Positions 18,015-27,263 of a stretch of 64,000 nucleotides of DNA are shown one piece after another. Position numbers and translations under genes: made by a program. How positions within the stretch are numbered: the stretch's first letter is position 1; every line of letters starts with the position of its first letter. This DNA comes from Saprospiraceae bacterium (GTDB taxonomy: Bacteria; Bacteroidota; Bacteroidia; Chitinophagales; Saprospiraceae), in NCBI GenBank assembly GCA_016714445.1, contig JADJNF010000007.1:310001-374000 (forward strand). The letters are read 5' to 3'. The notes under the pieces were generated by a model. That model had not been told where the DNA came from. It did not search any database and saw only the letters and a program-made list of their open reading frames with translations.

Positions 18015-18791
18015 TTATCTTCCCATCCAACCGCCATCTACTGTGACAATGGTACCATCTACATAATCTGATGCTTTGGAAGCTAAAAATATAGCCGCAC
18101 CAGCTAAATCCTCGGGTTTACCCCATCTTCCTGCAGGTATTCTGCTGAGAATCGAGGTACTTCTTTCCGGATCTTTTCTAAGAGCTTCAGTATTGTCAGT
18201 GGCAATATATCCGGGTGCTATACCATTGATATTGATGCCTTTGGACGCCCATTCATTGGCAAAGGATTTTATAAGACTCTGGATTCCTCCCTTACTGGCA
18301 GCGTATCCGGGCACTAAAATACCGCCCTGAAAACTAAGAAGAGATGCTATAAAAATAATCTTTCCACTTCCATGAGAAAGCATGGTTTTGCCGATTTCCC
18401 GGGTGATGATAAACTGTGAAGACAGATTGGTTTGAATAACTTCGTCCCAATATTCGTCACTATGTTCTGCTATTGGATTTCTTTTGATGGTCCCTGCATT
18501 ATTGACCAGAATATCGATTTGAGGGTGGTCAGTTTTAACTTGATCTAAAAATGTATAAACACTTTTCCGGTTATTAAAATCACATTGGTAAGGATAGAAC
18601 CTTATACCTGCATTTTTAAAAATATTTTCCACATCACTCTCTCCTGGCTTCATGGATCTTGAGACACCTATGATATCAGCGCCATATTCTGCCAAACCTT
18701 TTGCAATTGTCAAACCAATGCCCTTACTGCATCCTGTGACCAATGCTTTTTTGTTTTTTAAACTGAAGATGTTTCCGGCAAAATGTTCCAA
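18015..18791 (-). CDS. kduD: 2-dehydro-3-deoxy-D-gluconate 5-dehydrogenase (SDR family)
   Basis: Reduces 2,5-diketo-3-deoxygluconate with NAD(P)H to KDG. A classical 258-residue short-chain dehydrogenase: cofactor motif VTGCSKGIGLTIAKGL (about 17-32), NNAGTIKRNPIAEH, catalytic Ser/Tyr/Lys in FIASLLSFQGGILVPGYAASK, and IAPGYIATDNTEALRKDPER near the end, which is the substrate-loop block common in KduD proteins. It is the first gene of the pectin operon and faces the LacI-type regulator. Confidence 0.92.
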   Translation of the reverse strand: MEHFAGNIFSLKNKKALVTGCSKGIGLTIAKGLAEYGADIIGVSRSMKPGESDVENIFKNAGIRFYPYQCDFNNRKSVYTFLDQVKTDHPQIDILVNNAGTIKRNPIAEHSDEYWDEVIQTNLSSQFIITREIGKTMLSHGSGKIIFIASLLSFQGGILVPGYAASKGGIQSLIKSFANEWASKGININGIAPGYIATDNTEALRKDPERSTSILSRIPAGRWGKPEDLAGAAIFLASKASDYVDGTIVTVDGGWMGR

Positions 18792-19158
18792 AACAACAAT
18801 ATTTTAATGCGACTGTGGTAATTGACTTAAAATGTCAAACGGTTAAAATATTTCGGATCATAATTGTGGGATAATTAGATTTCCCGACCAAAAATATTTC
18901 ATTATCGACGCTAATATTTAGCTTATATTAACATGTTGTATACAAACATTATGAATTAATTTACGCAATCGTTATCGGGAACCTTTTCGGAAATTGCATA
19001 AACATAAATCACACTCAACTCAGAAGAAAAAATCAAACTTATGTTCATTGAATGAAAACAAGCTATCATTTTCACTTTCTACTTGCAACCAATTGCTAAA
19101 AAATGCTTATGATCTCATAAATTTACTATATTTACGCCTGTTAAACATCAAAACGTAC
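18792..19158. promoter_or_regulatory. divergent control region between the pectin operon and its LacI-type regulator
   Basis: 367 bp without a gene. On the minus strand a TATTTTTG box (18889-18896) fits the Bacteroidota -7 pattern TAnnTTTG and would start transcription about 90 bp before kduD; I see no good TTG box at the expected distance. Next to it, 18910-18922 is an inverted repeat GCTAATATTTAGC, a possible operator. Toward lacI a weaker TATATTTA lies about 20-30 bp before the start codon. All are candidates from pattern matching only. Confidence 0.4.
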
Positions 19159-20157
19159 ATGACAAATGTAACCATTAAGGACATTGCCAAAGCGCTCAAT
19201 CTGTCGACATCCACCGTGTCGAGAGCATTGAGGGATAGCTATGAAATTAGTGCAGATACAAAAAAGAAAGTTACTGAATACGCGAAGTCGGTTCACTACA
19301 CTCCAAACCCGATTGCCTTAAGTCTGAAAGAAAACAAGAGTCATTCCATCTGTGTGATTGTACCAGAAATTGCCAATAATTTCTTTTCAGAAGTTATAAA
19401 TGGAATTGATTTTACTGCTTTCCAGCGTGGGTATCATGTTGTCATCTTCCAAACCTATGAATCTTTTGAAAGAGAACAAGCCAATCTGGAAAACGGACTT
19501 GCCAGACGAGCCGATGGTATCATCATGTCATTATCAGGTACTACTGAAAACTTTGAATATCTGGACAAATTAAGAGCTGACAATATCCCAATAGTATTTT
19601 TTGACAGGGTTCCACCTCTGGATGATTGTTATAAAGTCGTTTCTGATAATCTTGAAGGAGCATATAAAGCTACCCAACATCTTATATCTCAAGGGAAAAA
19701 AAGAATTGCCCACATTACCAGTCCTCCTGTGTTATCTATTACAAAGGAAAGATTAGCAGGATACAAAGCAGCTCTCAGAGATAATAATATAGACATTGAC
19801 CAAAATCTGGTCAGATATTGTGGCTTTGAACCAAAAGAAGCATTCCAAACCATTGATGACCTGATTAAAAATCATAATCCTGATAGCTTTTTTATATGCA
19901 GTGACAGGCTCGCCTTAAATTGCTTTGAAGGTCTCAAAAAAAATAAAAATGTATTGGCAGAAGATATATGTATCGTAGGTTATACCAATCTAAAAACAGC
20001 ACATTTGCTCGAACCACCACTGACCACTGTCCGCCAACCTGCGTTTGAAATGGGTCAACAGGCCACTGAATTGCTGTTCAGTATTTTAAACGCCAAAGGC
20101 CGAACCATCCCTTATCAAACCATTACCTTAAAAAATGAACTCATTGTTAGGTATTAA
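19159..20157 (+). CDS. LacI-family transcriptional regulator of the pectin operon
   Basis: 332-residue regulator, with the start chosen at 19159 because the HTH begins there as in all LacI proteins; a longer frame from 18994 would add 55 non-family residues. The N-terminal HTH is VTIKDIAKALNLSTSTVSRA, followed by the hinge VHYTPNPIALSLKENKSHSI and a periplasmic-binding-type effector domain (VIVPEIANNFFSEVINGIDF, FFDRVPPLDDCYKVVSDN, TTVRQPAFEMGQQATELLF). It is divergent from kduD, the usual layout for a local repressor. The effector is probably a pathway intermediate, by context only. Confidence 0.93.
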   Translation: MTNVTIKDIAKALNLSTSTVSRALRDSYEISADTKKKVTEYAKSVHYTPNPIALSLKENKSHSICVIVPEIANNFFSEVINGIDFTAFQRGYHVVIFQTYESFEREQANLENGLARRADGIIMSLSGTTENFEYLDKLRADNIPIVFFDRVPPLDDCYKVVSDNLEGAYKATQHLISQGKKRIAHITSPPVLSITKERLAGYKAALRDNNIDIDQNLVRYCGFEPKEAFQTIDDLIKNHNPDSFFICSDRLALNCFEGLKKNKNVLAEDICIVGYTNLKTAHLLEPPLTTVRQPAFEMGQQATELLFSILNAKGRTIPYQTITLKNELIVRY

Positions 20158-20329
20158 GTGATGTGAGATTGATTGAGCCATTGATTTTTTTTAACAAAGG
20201 TACGAGCCAGTTCTTTTCATCCTTTACGAAAAAATTCCCTTAAATTACGAACTAAGAATTACGAAAATCGTATAGTTTTGATGCAACTTATAGTATTGAA
20301 AAGACCAAAAGTGCGACAAGCCCAAACAA

Positions 20330-20373
20330 AAAAGGCTGATTTCCGGGGGAAGAAATCAGCCTTTTGCTTTTTT
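20330..20373 (+). terminator. strong rho-independent terminator
   Basis: A perfect 14-bp stem (20330-20343 with 20352-20365, core GGCTGATTTC / GAAATCAGCC), an 8-nt loop, then a run of seven T. It lies 173 bp after the lacI stop. It could end a long lacI 3' UTR or a separate short transcript. Confidence 0.85.
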
Positions 20374-20738
20374 TACGCCTCTTTGAGGATCCTGTCCCCA
20401 AACATGATGAGAATCATCAAGGCTACTGTGAAAATGATCATGGGTTTAAATTTTACATAAAAGTAAGCCTATTCATCCGACTTGTCAATAGATGGTGTTT
20501 TAATTTTATCAAAATTACCAATACTTTAACATTTTTTGTAAAAAAGTTGACAAAAGTTAATATAATATATGGTTTAAATATGTTTTTCGTTGAATTTCAA
20601 AGCATTTGGTATAATAATTGTACTTTTAAAAACATTATTTTTCGCTTAAAATGAGAGAATAAAGGTGATACAAACCAAATAAGTAAACTTATTCTTATGA
20701 TCCTATAAGATTCTGTTATGATTTTGTGTAAATTACCC

Positions 20739-20746
20739 TATTTTTG
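20739..20746 (+). promoter_or_regulatory. -7 promoter box upstream of the cytochrome c peroxidase gene
   Basis: TATTTTTG matches the Bacteroidota -7 consensus TAnnTTTG and ends 27 bp before the chosen ATG. No clear TTG -33 box is seen at 17-20 bp, so this rests on one box. Confidence 0.4.
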
Positions 20747-20773
20747 TGCCTGTTTTTAAACCATTCCGATATT

Positions 20774-22093
20774 ATGACACCTAAAATTACTTTTTTAGCC
20801 ATACTTTGCCTATTGGTCTTTGTTGGCTGCCAACATGAAGAATTATCCACTTCGGATAAAGAACTCAATAAACTTATCAGCAACAAGGCAAGATATATCT
20901 TACCTGATGAGACAGATTATGCATCAATCCCGCAATCTCCTGTTAACCCACTGACCAAAGAGAAAATAGAACTGGGGAAACTTTTATTTTTCGAACCTGC
21001 TTTTGCAAATGAAGCCAAAAGGCAAGATTTGAAATTTACATTTACTTGCAGCAGTTGTCACGTACCTGAAGCCGGATTCAAACCAGGTAGAATGCAGGGT
21101 ATAGCAGACGGTGGTGTTGGTTTTGGCCGTCTGGGAGAAAGCAGGTTCAAATACCCGTTGTATGCAAATGATAGCATTGATGCTCAAGGTGCAAGACCAT
21201 TGGTGACACTCAATGTAGCGTATGTAGAAAATACCATGTGGAATGGCTCCTTTGGTTCAGATGGTCCCAATGCCGGAACAGAAGCCATGTGGGGCGTATT
21301 TGATCCCGGGACAGCCAGAAATCATCAAAGACTTGGAGCCCTTGAAGGACAAAATATAGAAGGACTCATAGTCCACAGAATGAATTATACCAAAGAATTA
21401 ATTACTGCCGCCGGATATAAAGACCTTTTTGACAAAGCATTTCCGGATATGCCTGAAGATGAAAGATATTCCAGAAAAGGAGCTAGTTTTGCTATTTCCG
21501 CTTATCTGAGACAAAATCTAACCAATCAGGCCCCCTTCCAAATGTGGCTAAAAGGAGATCAGCATGCCATGACCGAACAACAAAAAAAGGGAGCAGTTTT
21601 ATTTTTTGGAAAAGCAGGTTGTAATGGATGTCATTTTGAAAAGAATCTGGGATCTATGAAATTTGAAGCCTTGGGAGTAGATGATCTTTATGAACATGGC
21701 GGCATCAAAACCGGACCGGCAGACCGAAGAAATTTGGGTAGAGGCGGTTTTACAGGAAGAGCAGAAGATATGTTCAAATTCAGAACACCACAACTGTACA
21801 ATCTCGGAGATAGTGGACCATATTTTCATGGAGGCAGCAAAGAAACCCTGGAAGATGTAGTCAGGTATTTCAATAATGGCTTAAAACAAAACAATAGAGT
21901 ACCTGACAGTCAGTTGTCAGCCTTTATACGACCACTAGGTTTGACAGAAGAAGAAGTTAAGGATTTAACAGAATTTATAGCGACAGGGCTTAAAGATCCC
22001 AATCTGAAAAGATATGTTCCGGAGAGAGTGCTTTCAGGTATGTGTTTTCCGAACAATGATCCTGCATCTAAAATTGATATGAATTGTAATTAA
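20774..22093 (+). CDS. di-haem cytochrome c peroxidase / MauG-family lipoprotein
   Basis: 439 residues. I start at 20774 because that ATG begins a lipoprotein signal (MTPKITFLAILCLLVFVGC, lipidated C19). Two c-type haem sites are visible: CSSCH (92-96) and CNGCH (283-287). Conserved family blocks include LGKLLFFEP, RPLVTLNVAYVENTMWNG, FRTPQLYNLGDSGPYFHGG and TEFIATGLKDPNL. It probably reduces H2O2 or oxidises a small partner in the periplasm using two haems. It is followed by a bidirectional terminator and is monocistronic. Confidence 0.9.
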   Translation: MTPKITFLAILCLLVFVGCQHEELSTSDKELNKLISNKARYILPDETDYASIPQSPVNPLTKEKIELGKLLFFEPAFANEAKRQDLKFTFTCSSCHVPEAGFKPGRMQGIADGGVGFGRLGESRFKYPLYANDSIDAQGARPLVTLNVAYVENTMWNGSFGSDGPNAGTEAMWGVFDPGTARNHQRLGALEGQNIEGLIVHRMNYTKELITAAGYKDLFDKAFPDMPEDERYSRKGASFAISAYLRQNLTNQAPFQMWLKGDQHAMTEQQKKGAVLFFGKAGCNGCHFEKNLGSMKFEALGVDDLYEHGGIKTGPADRRNLGRGGFTGRAEDMFKFRTPQLYNLGDSGPYFHGGSKETLEDVVRYFNNGLKQNNRVPDSQLSAFIRPLGLTEEEVKDLTEFIATGLKDPNLKRYVPERVLSGMCFPNNDPASKIDMNCN

Positions 22094-22111
22094 AATTGTA
22101 GAAATTAAAAT

Positions 22112-22147
22112 AAAAAAGCCATCCCAAATCAGGATGGCTTTTTTTAT
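22112..22147. terminator. bidirectional terminator between convergent genes
   Basis: Stem GCCATCC (22118-22124) with GGATGGC (22132-22138), loop of 7 nt, flanked by six A on the left and seven or more T on the right, so it works for both the peroxidase gene (+) and mqnE (-). Confidence 0.9.
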
Positions 22148-22175
22148 TTTACAGTCTGACAAAACCATTAGATTT

Positions 22176-23372
22176 TCAATTCAGAACAGGAAGTGATACA
22201 TATCCTTTATATTCGTGATCAGATGCAAAACTCACGTCACTATAATCCTTCAGTACATTATAAAGTGTATCCCTTTCTACTGGACGTCGCCCTACTCTTT
22301 TTATCATATTTACCAACTCTTCTGTGGATAACGCAGGACTTTGTTCTTCAGAGCCTGCCATAGAGTATATTTTGGTGGTATCATCAATGGTGCCGTCTAT
22401 ATCATCTACGCCAAAAGCCAGGGATAACTGTGCCATGTCTCTGCCTATCATCGGCCAGTAAGATTTGATATGATCAAAATTATCCAGATAAATCCGGGAT
22501 ATTGCGTAATTCCGAAGATCTTCTATGACAGTGGATTCCGTCAGGTGAGAAAGCTGATTGTTTTCATTTCTGAATTTTAATGGTATAAATGTCTGGAAGC
22601 CACCTGTTTTGTCCTGCAACTGTCTCAGTTGATCCAAATGATCTACCCTGTGCCAAAAACTTTCGATGTGACCATATAGCATGGTTGCATTTGACCGACG
22701 CCCCAATTCATGCCAGACTTCATGTATTCTGAGCCATTGGTCACCGCTGCACTTACCTCCTGCGATCTGGTCTCTGATCTCAGGATGAAAAATCTCAGCA
22801 CCGCCACCAGGCATAGAATCCAAACCCGATTCCATCATCAACTTCATGCCTTCTTCGTACGAGATCTTGTCTTTTTTAAAAATATAATGATACTCCACCG
22901 GCGTAAGTGCTTTTATGTGCAGTTCGGGTCGGTGTTGTTTTATCGCTTTGAAGAGTGTAGAATAAAACCTGACATCATACTGTGGCAGTACTCCACCCAC
23001 GATATGAACTTCCGTCACCGGCTGCCCGTCGTATGACCTGATGATGTCCATCATTTCATCATGGGTATACTCCCAGCCTTCTTCACGCTTCTTGATCAAT
23101 CTGGAGTAAGAACAAAAAGTACAGGTATACAGGCAAATATTGGTAGGTTCGATATGAAAGTTGCGGTTAAAGTAAGTATTATCCCCGTGCTTTTTCTCTC
23201 TGATATAGTTGGCCAGACTGCCAGTAAATCCCAGTGATCCTTCTTCAAACAACAAAAGGGCATCTTCATTACTGATCCTTTGACCTTCTGCTACTTTCAT
23301 GGCAATGGCTTTCATGTTTTCGGGCAAAGATTTGTCGCAGAGTAGTATTTCAAGGTCTTTTACAACTTCCAT
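22176..23372 (-). CDS. mqnE: aminofutalosine synthase (radical SAM, futalosine menaquinone pathway)
   Basis: Radical-SAM enzyme that joins 3-enolpyruvylbenzoate and the adenosyl radical to form aminofutalosine in menaquinone synthesis. 398 residues. The 4Fe-4S motif CxxxCxxC is C80, C84, C87 in NICLYTCTFCSYSR. Later blocks are VHIVGGVLPQ, KALTPVEYHYI, GLDSMPGGGAEIFHPEIRDQ, ATMLYGHIE and FQTFIPLKFRNENNQL. The GGGAEIF stretch and FIPL..F block fit MqnE rather than MqnC, which is the main alternative. A TAATTTTG box (23399-23406, minus strand) with a TTG about 16 bp further upstream is a plausible promoter. Confidence 0.88.
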   Translation of the reverse strand: MEVVKDLEILLCDKSLPENMKAIAMKVAEGQRISNEDALLLFEEGSLGFTGSLANYIREKKHGDNTYFNRNFHIEPTNICLYTCTFCSYSRLIKKREEGWEYTHDEMMDIIRSYDGQPVTEVHIVGGVLPQYDVRFYSTLFKAIKQHRPELHIKALTPVEYHYIFKKDKISYEEGMKLMMESGLDSMPGGGAEIFHPEIRDQIAGGKCSGDQWLRIHEVWHELGRRSNATMLYGHIESFWHRVDHLDQLRQLQDKTGGFQTFIPLKFRNENNQLSHLTESTVIEDLRNYAISRIYLDNFDHIKSYWPMIGRDMAQLSLAFGVDDIDGTIDDTTKIYSMAGSEEQSPALSTEELVNMIKRVGRRPVERDTLYNVLKDYSDVSFASDHEYKGYVSLPVLN

Positions 23373-23481
23373 GTATGATATTTTATTAAAAAAACACTCA
23401 AAATTAAAATTTGATCTGTAAACAAGTGATTTTTATTTAATAATACTTTTACTTTACACATTCAAAGTGATCTTTTCAGGT

Positions 23482-24369
23482 ATGTTATCCATTGTCATTC
23501 CCATATTTAATCAGGATGTTCGTACGCTTGTCTACACATTGGTAAAACAATGCAATAAGCTGAATATCAACTATCAGGTACTCTGCTTTGATGACGGATC
23601 TGAACAAAAATACAAAGAATTCAACAAAGAGCTGGCCTTCAAAATCAATGTAAATTACACGGAGATGCCGGAGAATCTCGGTCGTAGTAAAATACGCAAT
23701 TGGCTCGGCAAAGCAGCTTATTATGAATATATTCTTTTTCTGGATGGAGATAGCACCATTAAAAACAAAGATTTTATAAAAAAGTATCTCGATCATTTGC
23801 CCACTCAAGCTGTCTTATATGGTGGCAGACAATATGTCCCAAAAAAACCAAGGGCTAAAAAGAAAATCCTACATTGGAAATATGGGGTAAAAAGGGAAGC
23901 ATTACCGGCAAAAAAAAGAAACAAAGATCCATACCTGAATTTTCAATCCAATAACTTCCTGATACCTGAGCTACTATTTAAGGAGAATCTTTTTGATGAA
24001 AAAGTAGTAGGATACGGCTATGAAGATCTTTTGTATGCGCTTGATCTGAAAAAAAAAGGAATTATCATCAGGCACATCGAAAATCCAGTGATTCATGATG
24101 GGCTGGAAATAAATACTGTGTTTATCAAAAAAACAGAAAATGCTGTTTCGAATCTTTCCAAACTTTATATAGATGGAAAAATCAAACATTCCAGACTGAT
24201 AAAAAGTTATGATAGACTCAAAGATTACGGTTTACTCAAATCTTTTGAATGGACGTACACCAAAATGGAAGAAAAAATCAAAAAAAATATTCTTTCAGAA
24301 AATCCTTCTATATCTTTGTTCAATATGTGGAAACTGCACCTTTTTGTAGAAAAAATGAATGTAAAATAA
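23482..24369 (+). CDS. family 2 glycosyltransferase
   Basis: Transfers a sugar from a nucleotide donor in the cytoplasm; acceptor unknown. 295 residues from the ATG at 23482, which begins directly with the GT-A strand MLSIVIPIFNQD; a GTG at 23467 is in frame but less likely. The donor-binding LCFDDGS and the metal-binding LDGDS (D-x-D) are present, followed by NFQSNNFLIPELLF and GYGYEDLLYALDLKKKGI, a galactosyltransferase-like second half. It has no membrane segment. It is divergent from mqnE and 14 bp upstream of the next gene, with which it may be co-transcribed. Confidence 0.85.
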   Translation: MLSIVIPIFNQDVRTLVYTLVKQCNKLNINYQVLCFDDGSEQKYKEFNKELAFKINVNYTEMPENLGRSKIRNWLGKAAYYEYILFLDGDSTIKNKDFIKKYLDHLPTQAVLYGGRQYVPKKPRAKKKILHWKYGVKREALPAKKRNKDPYLNFQSNNFLIPELLFKENLFDEKVVGYGYEDLLYALDLKKKGIIIRHIENPVIHDGLEINTVFIKKTENAVSNLSKLYIDGKIKHSRLIKSYDRLKDYGLLKSFEWTYTKMEEKIKKNILSENPSISLFNMWKLHLFVEKMNVK

Positions 24370-24383
24370 AAAAAATCTTGATC

Positions 24384-25388
24384 ATGAAAAACCAAAGCAT
24401 CTTTTTTGTACTGTTACTTTTTATTGTGTCCTGTAAAGAAAAAATTACTACTCCCGCTACATCAGTAACCAAGATAGAAATATATGACCCGGAGTTACTG
24501 GAGATAATAGATACCAATGCAGTCATAGAAGTATTGGCGGATGGATTTAAATGGTCTGAAGGCCCGCTTTGGTTGCCTACAGAAAATAAACTGATTTTTA
24601 CAGATGTACCTGACAACACCGTGTACTCCTGGGATGAAAAAAACGGCAAACAAATCTACCTAAAACCTTCCGGCTACACCATCATCAATGACAAAGGAGG
24701 TAAGGAAGGCGCCAATGGTCTTATGCTGGATGGTGATGGTCATCTGATCCTCTGTCAACATGGCAACAGAACAGTCGCAAAGATGATTGCCCCACTTAAT
24801 GCTCCGGTTGACTCTTTTGAATTTTTGGCCACCACATTCATGAACAAAAAGTTCAACAGCCCCAATGATCTTTACATCGCAAAAGATGGAGATATCTTTT
24901 TTACAGATCCGCCATATGGGTTGCCGGGACAAGATCAGGACAGCATCAAAGAACTTGCCTTTAATGGTGTGTACCGTCTTAAAAAAGATGGATCGATCGT
25001 TTTGCTGGACAGCACACTCACAAAACCCAACGGAATTGTTTTTTCTGCAGATGAAAAGGTGATGTATGTGGCCAATTCTGATCCTGATCATGCCCTATGG
25101 ATGAAATATGAAATGGACGCAAATAAAAACATTACTTCCCGAACATTATTTGCGGAAGTCACTCATCTCGTTCCGACCCAAAAAGGGCTGCCTGACGGCA
25201 TGAAAATCAGTAAAAAGGGATATATCTTTGCTTCAGGTCCAGGCGGAATACTTGTATTTAATCAGGATAGCCGACAGTTGGGTGTCATCAATACCGGTCA
25301 GGCAACGGCGAATTGTGCGCTGGATGCAGATGAAAAATATTTGTATATGACCGCACATAGTTATCTGATGAGAGTAAAGTTGAAATGA
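24384..25388 (+). CDS. SMP-30/gluconolactonase-like lipoprotein
   Basis: 334 residues from the ATG at 24384, chosen because it starts a lipoprotein signal (MKNQSIFFVLLLFIVSC, lipidated C17). The rest is a six-bladed SMP-30/LRE beta-propeller: FKWSEGPLWLPTENKLIFTD, NGLMLDGDGHLILCQHGNR, FNSPNDLYIAKDGDIFFTDP, PYGLPG, LTKPNGIVFSADEKVMYVAN and LPDGMKISKKGYIFASGPGG. The Glu, Asn and Asp that hold the metal in gluconolactonases are conserved (SEGP, NSPND, PDGM). It probably hydrolyses a sugar lactone in the periplasm; substrate not determined. Confidence 0.88.
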   Translation: MKNQSIFFVLLLFIVSCKEKITTPATSVTKIEIYDPELLEIIDTNAVIEVLADGFKWSEGPLWLPTENKLIFTDVPDNTVYSWDEKNGKQIYLKPSGYTIINDKGGKEGANGLMLDGDGHLILCQHGNRTVAKMIAPLNAPVDSFEFLATTFMNKKFNSPNDLYIAKDGDIFFTDPPYGLPGQDQDSIKELAFNGVYRLKKDGSIVLLDSTLTKPNGIVFSADEKVMYVANSDPDHALWMKYEMDANKNITSRTLFAEVTHLVPTQKGLPDGMKISKKGYIFASGPGGILVFNQDSRQLGVINTGQATANCALDADEKYLYMTAHSYLMRVKLK

Positions 25389-25725
25389 TAAGATAGGAGA
25401 TAGGAGATATGAGTGATGGTATAAAGAATTCCAACGGATATTATCTCAACACCTACAACCACTGATGACTAATATGCAGTAGCTAAAGGCAAAGTTTTAC
25501 GGATGAAAATTTCATGTAACTAAAGACCATTTTATTCATGTCTTTATCATATATGGAAGATAAATGTCCCGATAATAAGTCACTTGAAAGACAATCATAT
25601 TAAATCTGTAATTGGGCTTTTTAAATATCGTCTTTATACAAATTCAGTACATTGACTGAGATATATTTCGAAAACCAATATTTTTTAAGTATGACATATT
25701 CAACAATTTAACAAAATTTAAACTT
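25389..25725. other. 337-bp intergenic gap, nothing recognised
   Basis: No open frame or hairpin worth naming. A short direct repeat of GATAGGAGATA type sits just after the lactonase stop. Confidence 0.5.
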
Positions 25726-27231
25726 ATGAAAATCCATTTTCTTTTTGTACTTTTTTTTGTAATTCCCTTTTTTGGGTTAACTCAGGATGATAAAAAACCT
25801 GTCTTAAAACCAATCCCTGCACCAAAAGAATTTATAAGCTCACATACGGGCACTTATGGTGGTAAAACCATAAAGTATCGCGCTATTGCCAATGAAACTT
25901 ATCTCAAAAATCAACAAGGGGATACTACAGCTTCTATCTGGTCGGTAACGTATAAAGCAGAAGGAACTGAAAATGTGAATCGTCCGGTGATGTTTGTTTT
26001 TAACGGAGGTCCCGGATCAGCTTCTGTTTGGTTGCATATGGGTCTTTTCGGTCCTCAACTCACAAAAGTCCACAGTGACGCAATAGAAGATGATGGGGCA
26101 GCACCCTACCCTTTAGTCAATAATAATTTCGGTTTGCTCGATCTGACAGATATCGTATTTATAGATCCTGTGGGTACAGGATATAGTCAGGTATTGGGAA
26201 AAGGTAAGGTAGAAGAGTTTTGGGGACTCAATGAAGACGCTGCTTCTATCGCGCAGTTTATACGTACCTGGGTCACAAAAAACAAAAGATGGAATGCCCC
26301 AAAATATATCGCCGGTGAGAGTTTCGGTACTACAAGAGCAGTTGCAGTCACGGAACAACTGGAAGGTGACGGGCAGGAAATGGCCATCAATGGGTTGATC
26401 CTTATATCTCAGGCACTGGATTATCAGGGAAGTACATCAGAACATGACAATATTGTTTCATTTATTACTTACTTCCCGAGTATGGCGGCCACTGCATGGT
26501 ATCACAAAAAAGCCGGACAAGGTAAAACTCTTGAAGCTTTTGTAGAAGAAGCCAGAAAATTTGCCTTAGATGAGTATGTTTCCGTTTTATATAAAGGAGC
26601 AAGGATAAGTGATTCACAAAGAAAAAACATCATCAACAAACTGACCTACTTCACTGGTCTTTCCGCTTCCTATATCGAATTGTCTGACTTAAACATACTA
26701 ATACCACGTTTCAGAAAAGAGTTGCTCAGAGATCAGGGAAAAACCATCGGGCAGCTTGACGGGAGATTTATGGGGTTTGAATCCGATCAGATAGACGATA
26801 AACCTACCCTTGGAGATCCTTCTTCCTACAATATAAGTGGCGCTTATACCGCTTCATTAAATCATTATCTGGCCGCCACCCTTAATGTGGAGATGGATCG
26901 ACCTTACAAAACTTCCAACCACGAAATCGACAACAAATGGAGATGGCGGGATGTTCCGGACCAAACTTACTGGGAACCCAAATATGTCAACGTAGCCAGA
27001 AAACTGGGCAATAGTATGCGAGCCAACAAGGATCTGAAGGTAATGGTAGCCAGTGGTTACTATGATCTCATTTGTCCTTTTTTTGATGCGGAATATACCT
27101 TTGCCAGAAATGGTATCGTACAGGATCGGGTGACGTACACCTATTATGAAGGCGGACATATGATGTATGTGCATGATCCTTCATTACAGAAAATAGCACA
27201 GGATATCAGGTCATTTCTAACCGGAAAATAG
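25726..27231 (+). CDS. serine carboxypeptidase (peptidase family S10)
   Basis: Exported alpha/beta-hydrolase-fold peptidase that removes C-terminal residues. 501 residues with a signal peptide (MKIHFLFVLFFVIPFFGLTQ). The S10 signatures are all present: substrate-binding VFNGGPGSASVWLHMGLFGP, IDPVGTGYSQ, the nucleophile S199 in IAGESFGTTRA, the acid in ASGYYDLICPF, and the catalytic His in YEGGHMMYVH. This is the bacterial branch of S10, similar in length to other Bacteroidota members. It stands alone, followed 32 bp later by the cupin gene. Confidence 0.93.
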   Translation: MKIHFLFVLFFVIPFFGLTQDDKKPVLKPIPAPKEFISSHTGTYGGKTIKYRAIANETYLKNQQGDTTASIWSVTYKAEGTENVNRPVMFVFNGGPGSASVWLHMGLFGPQLTKVHSDAIEDDGAAPYPLVNNNFGLLDLTDIVFIDPVGTGYSQVLGKGKVEEFWGLNEDAASIAQFIRTWVTKNKRWNAPKYIAGESFGTTRAVAVTEQLEGDGQEMAINGLILISQALDYQGSTSEHDNIVSFITYFPSMAATAWYHKKAGQGKTLEAFVEEARKFALDEYVSVLYKGARISDSQRKNIINKLTYFTGLSASYIELSDLNILIPRFRKELLRDQGKTIGQLDGRFMGFESDQIDDKPTLGDPSSYNISGAYTASLNHYLAATLNVEMDRPYKTSNHEIDNKWRWRDVPDQTYWEPKYVNVARKLGNSMRANKDLKVMVASGYYDLICPFFDAEYTFARNGIVQDRVTYTYYEGGHMMYVHDPSLQKIAQDIRSFLTGK

Positions 27232-27263
27232 TCTGAATAGAATGGTAAAAACATTTTTGAAAT

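Larger units (their letters stand above)
20158..20773. other. 616-bp intergenic region holding a terminator and a promoter, no convincing gene
   Basis: Short open frames here cross a strong terminator hairpin and show no family resemblance. A TAGTTTTG box at 20273-20280 about 50 bp before that hairpin could start a short RNA. The end of the region carries the cytochrome peroxidase promoter box. Confidence 0.5.

Noticed and set aside
20278..20654. Two short open frames between lacI and the peroxidase gene
   Set aside because: They run through a strong terminator hairpin and have low-complexity AT-rich products.
22176..23372. Cyclic dehypoxanthinylfutalosine synthase (MqnC) as the identity
   Set aside because: The GGGAEIF and FIPLKF blocks match MqnE better; a profile search would settle it.
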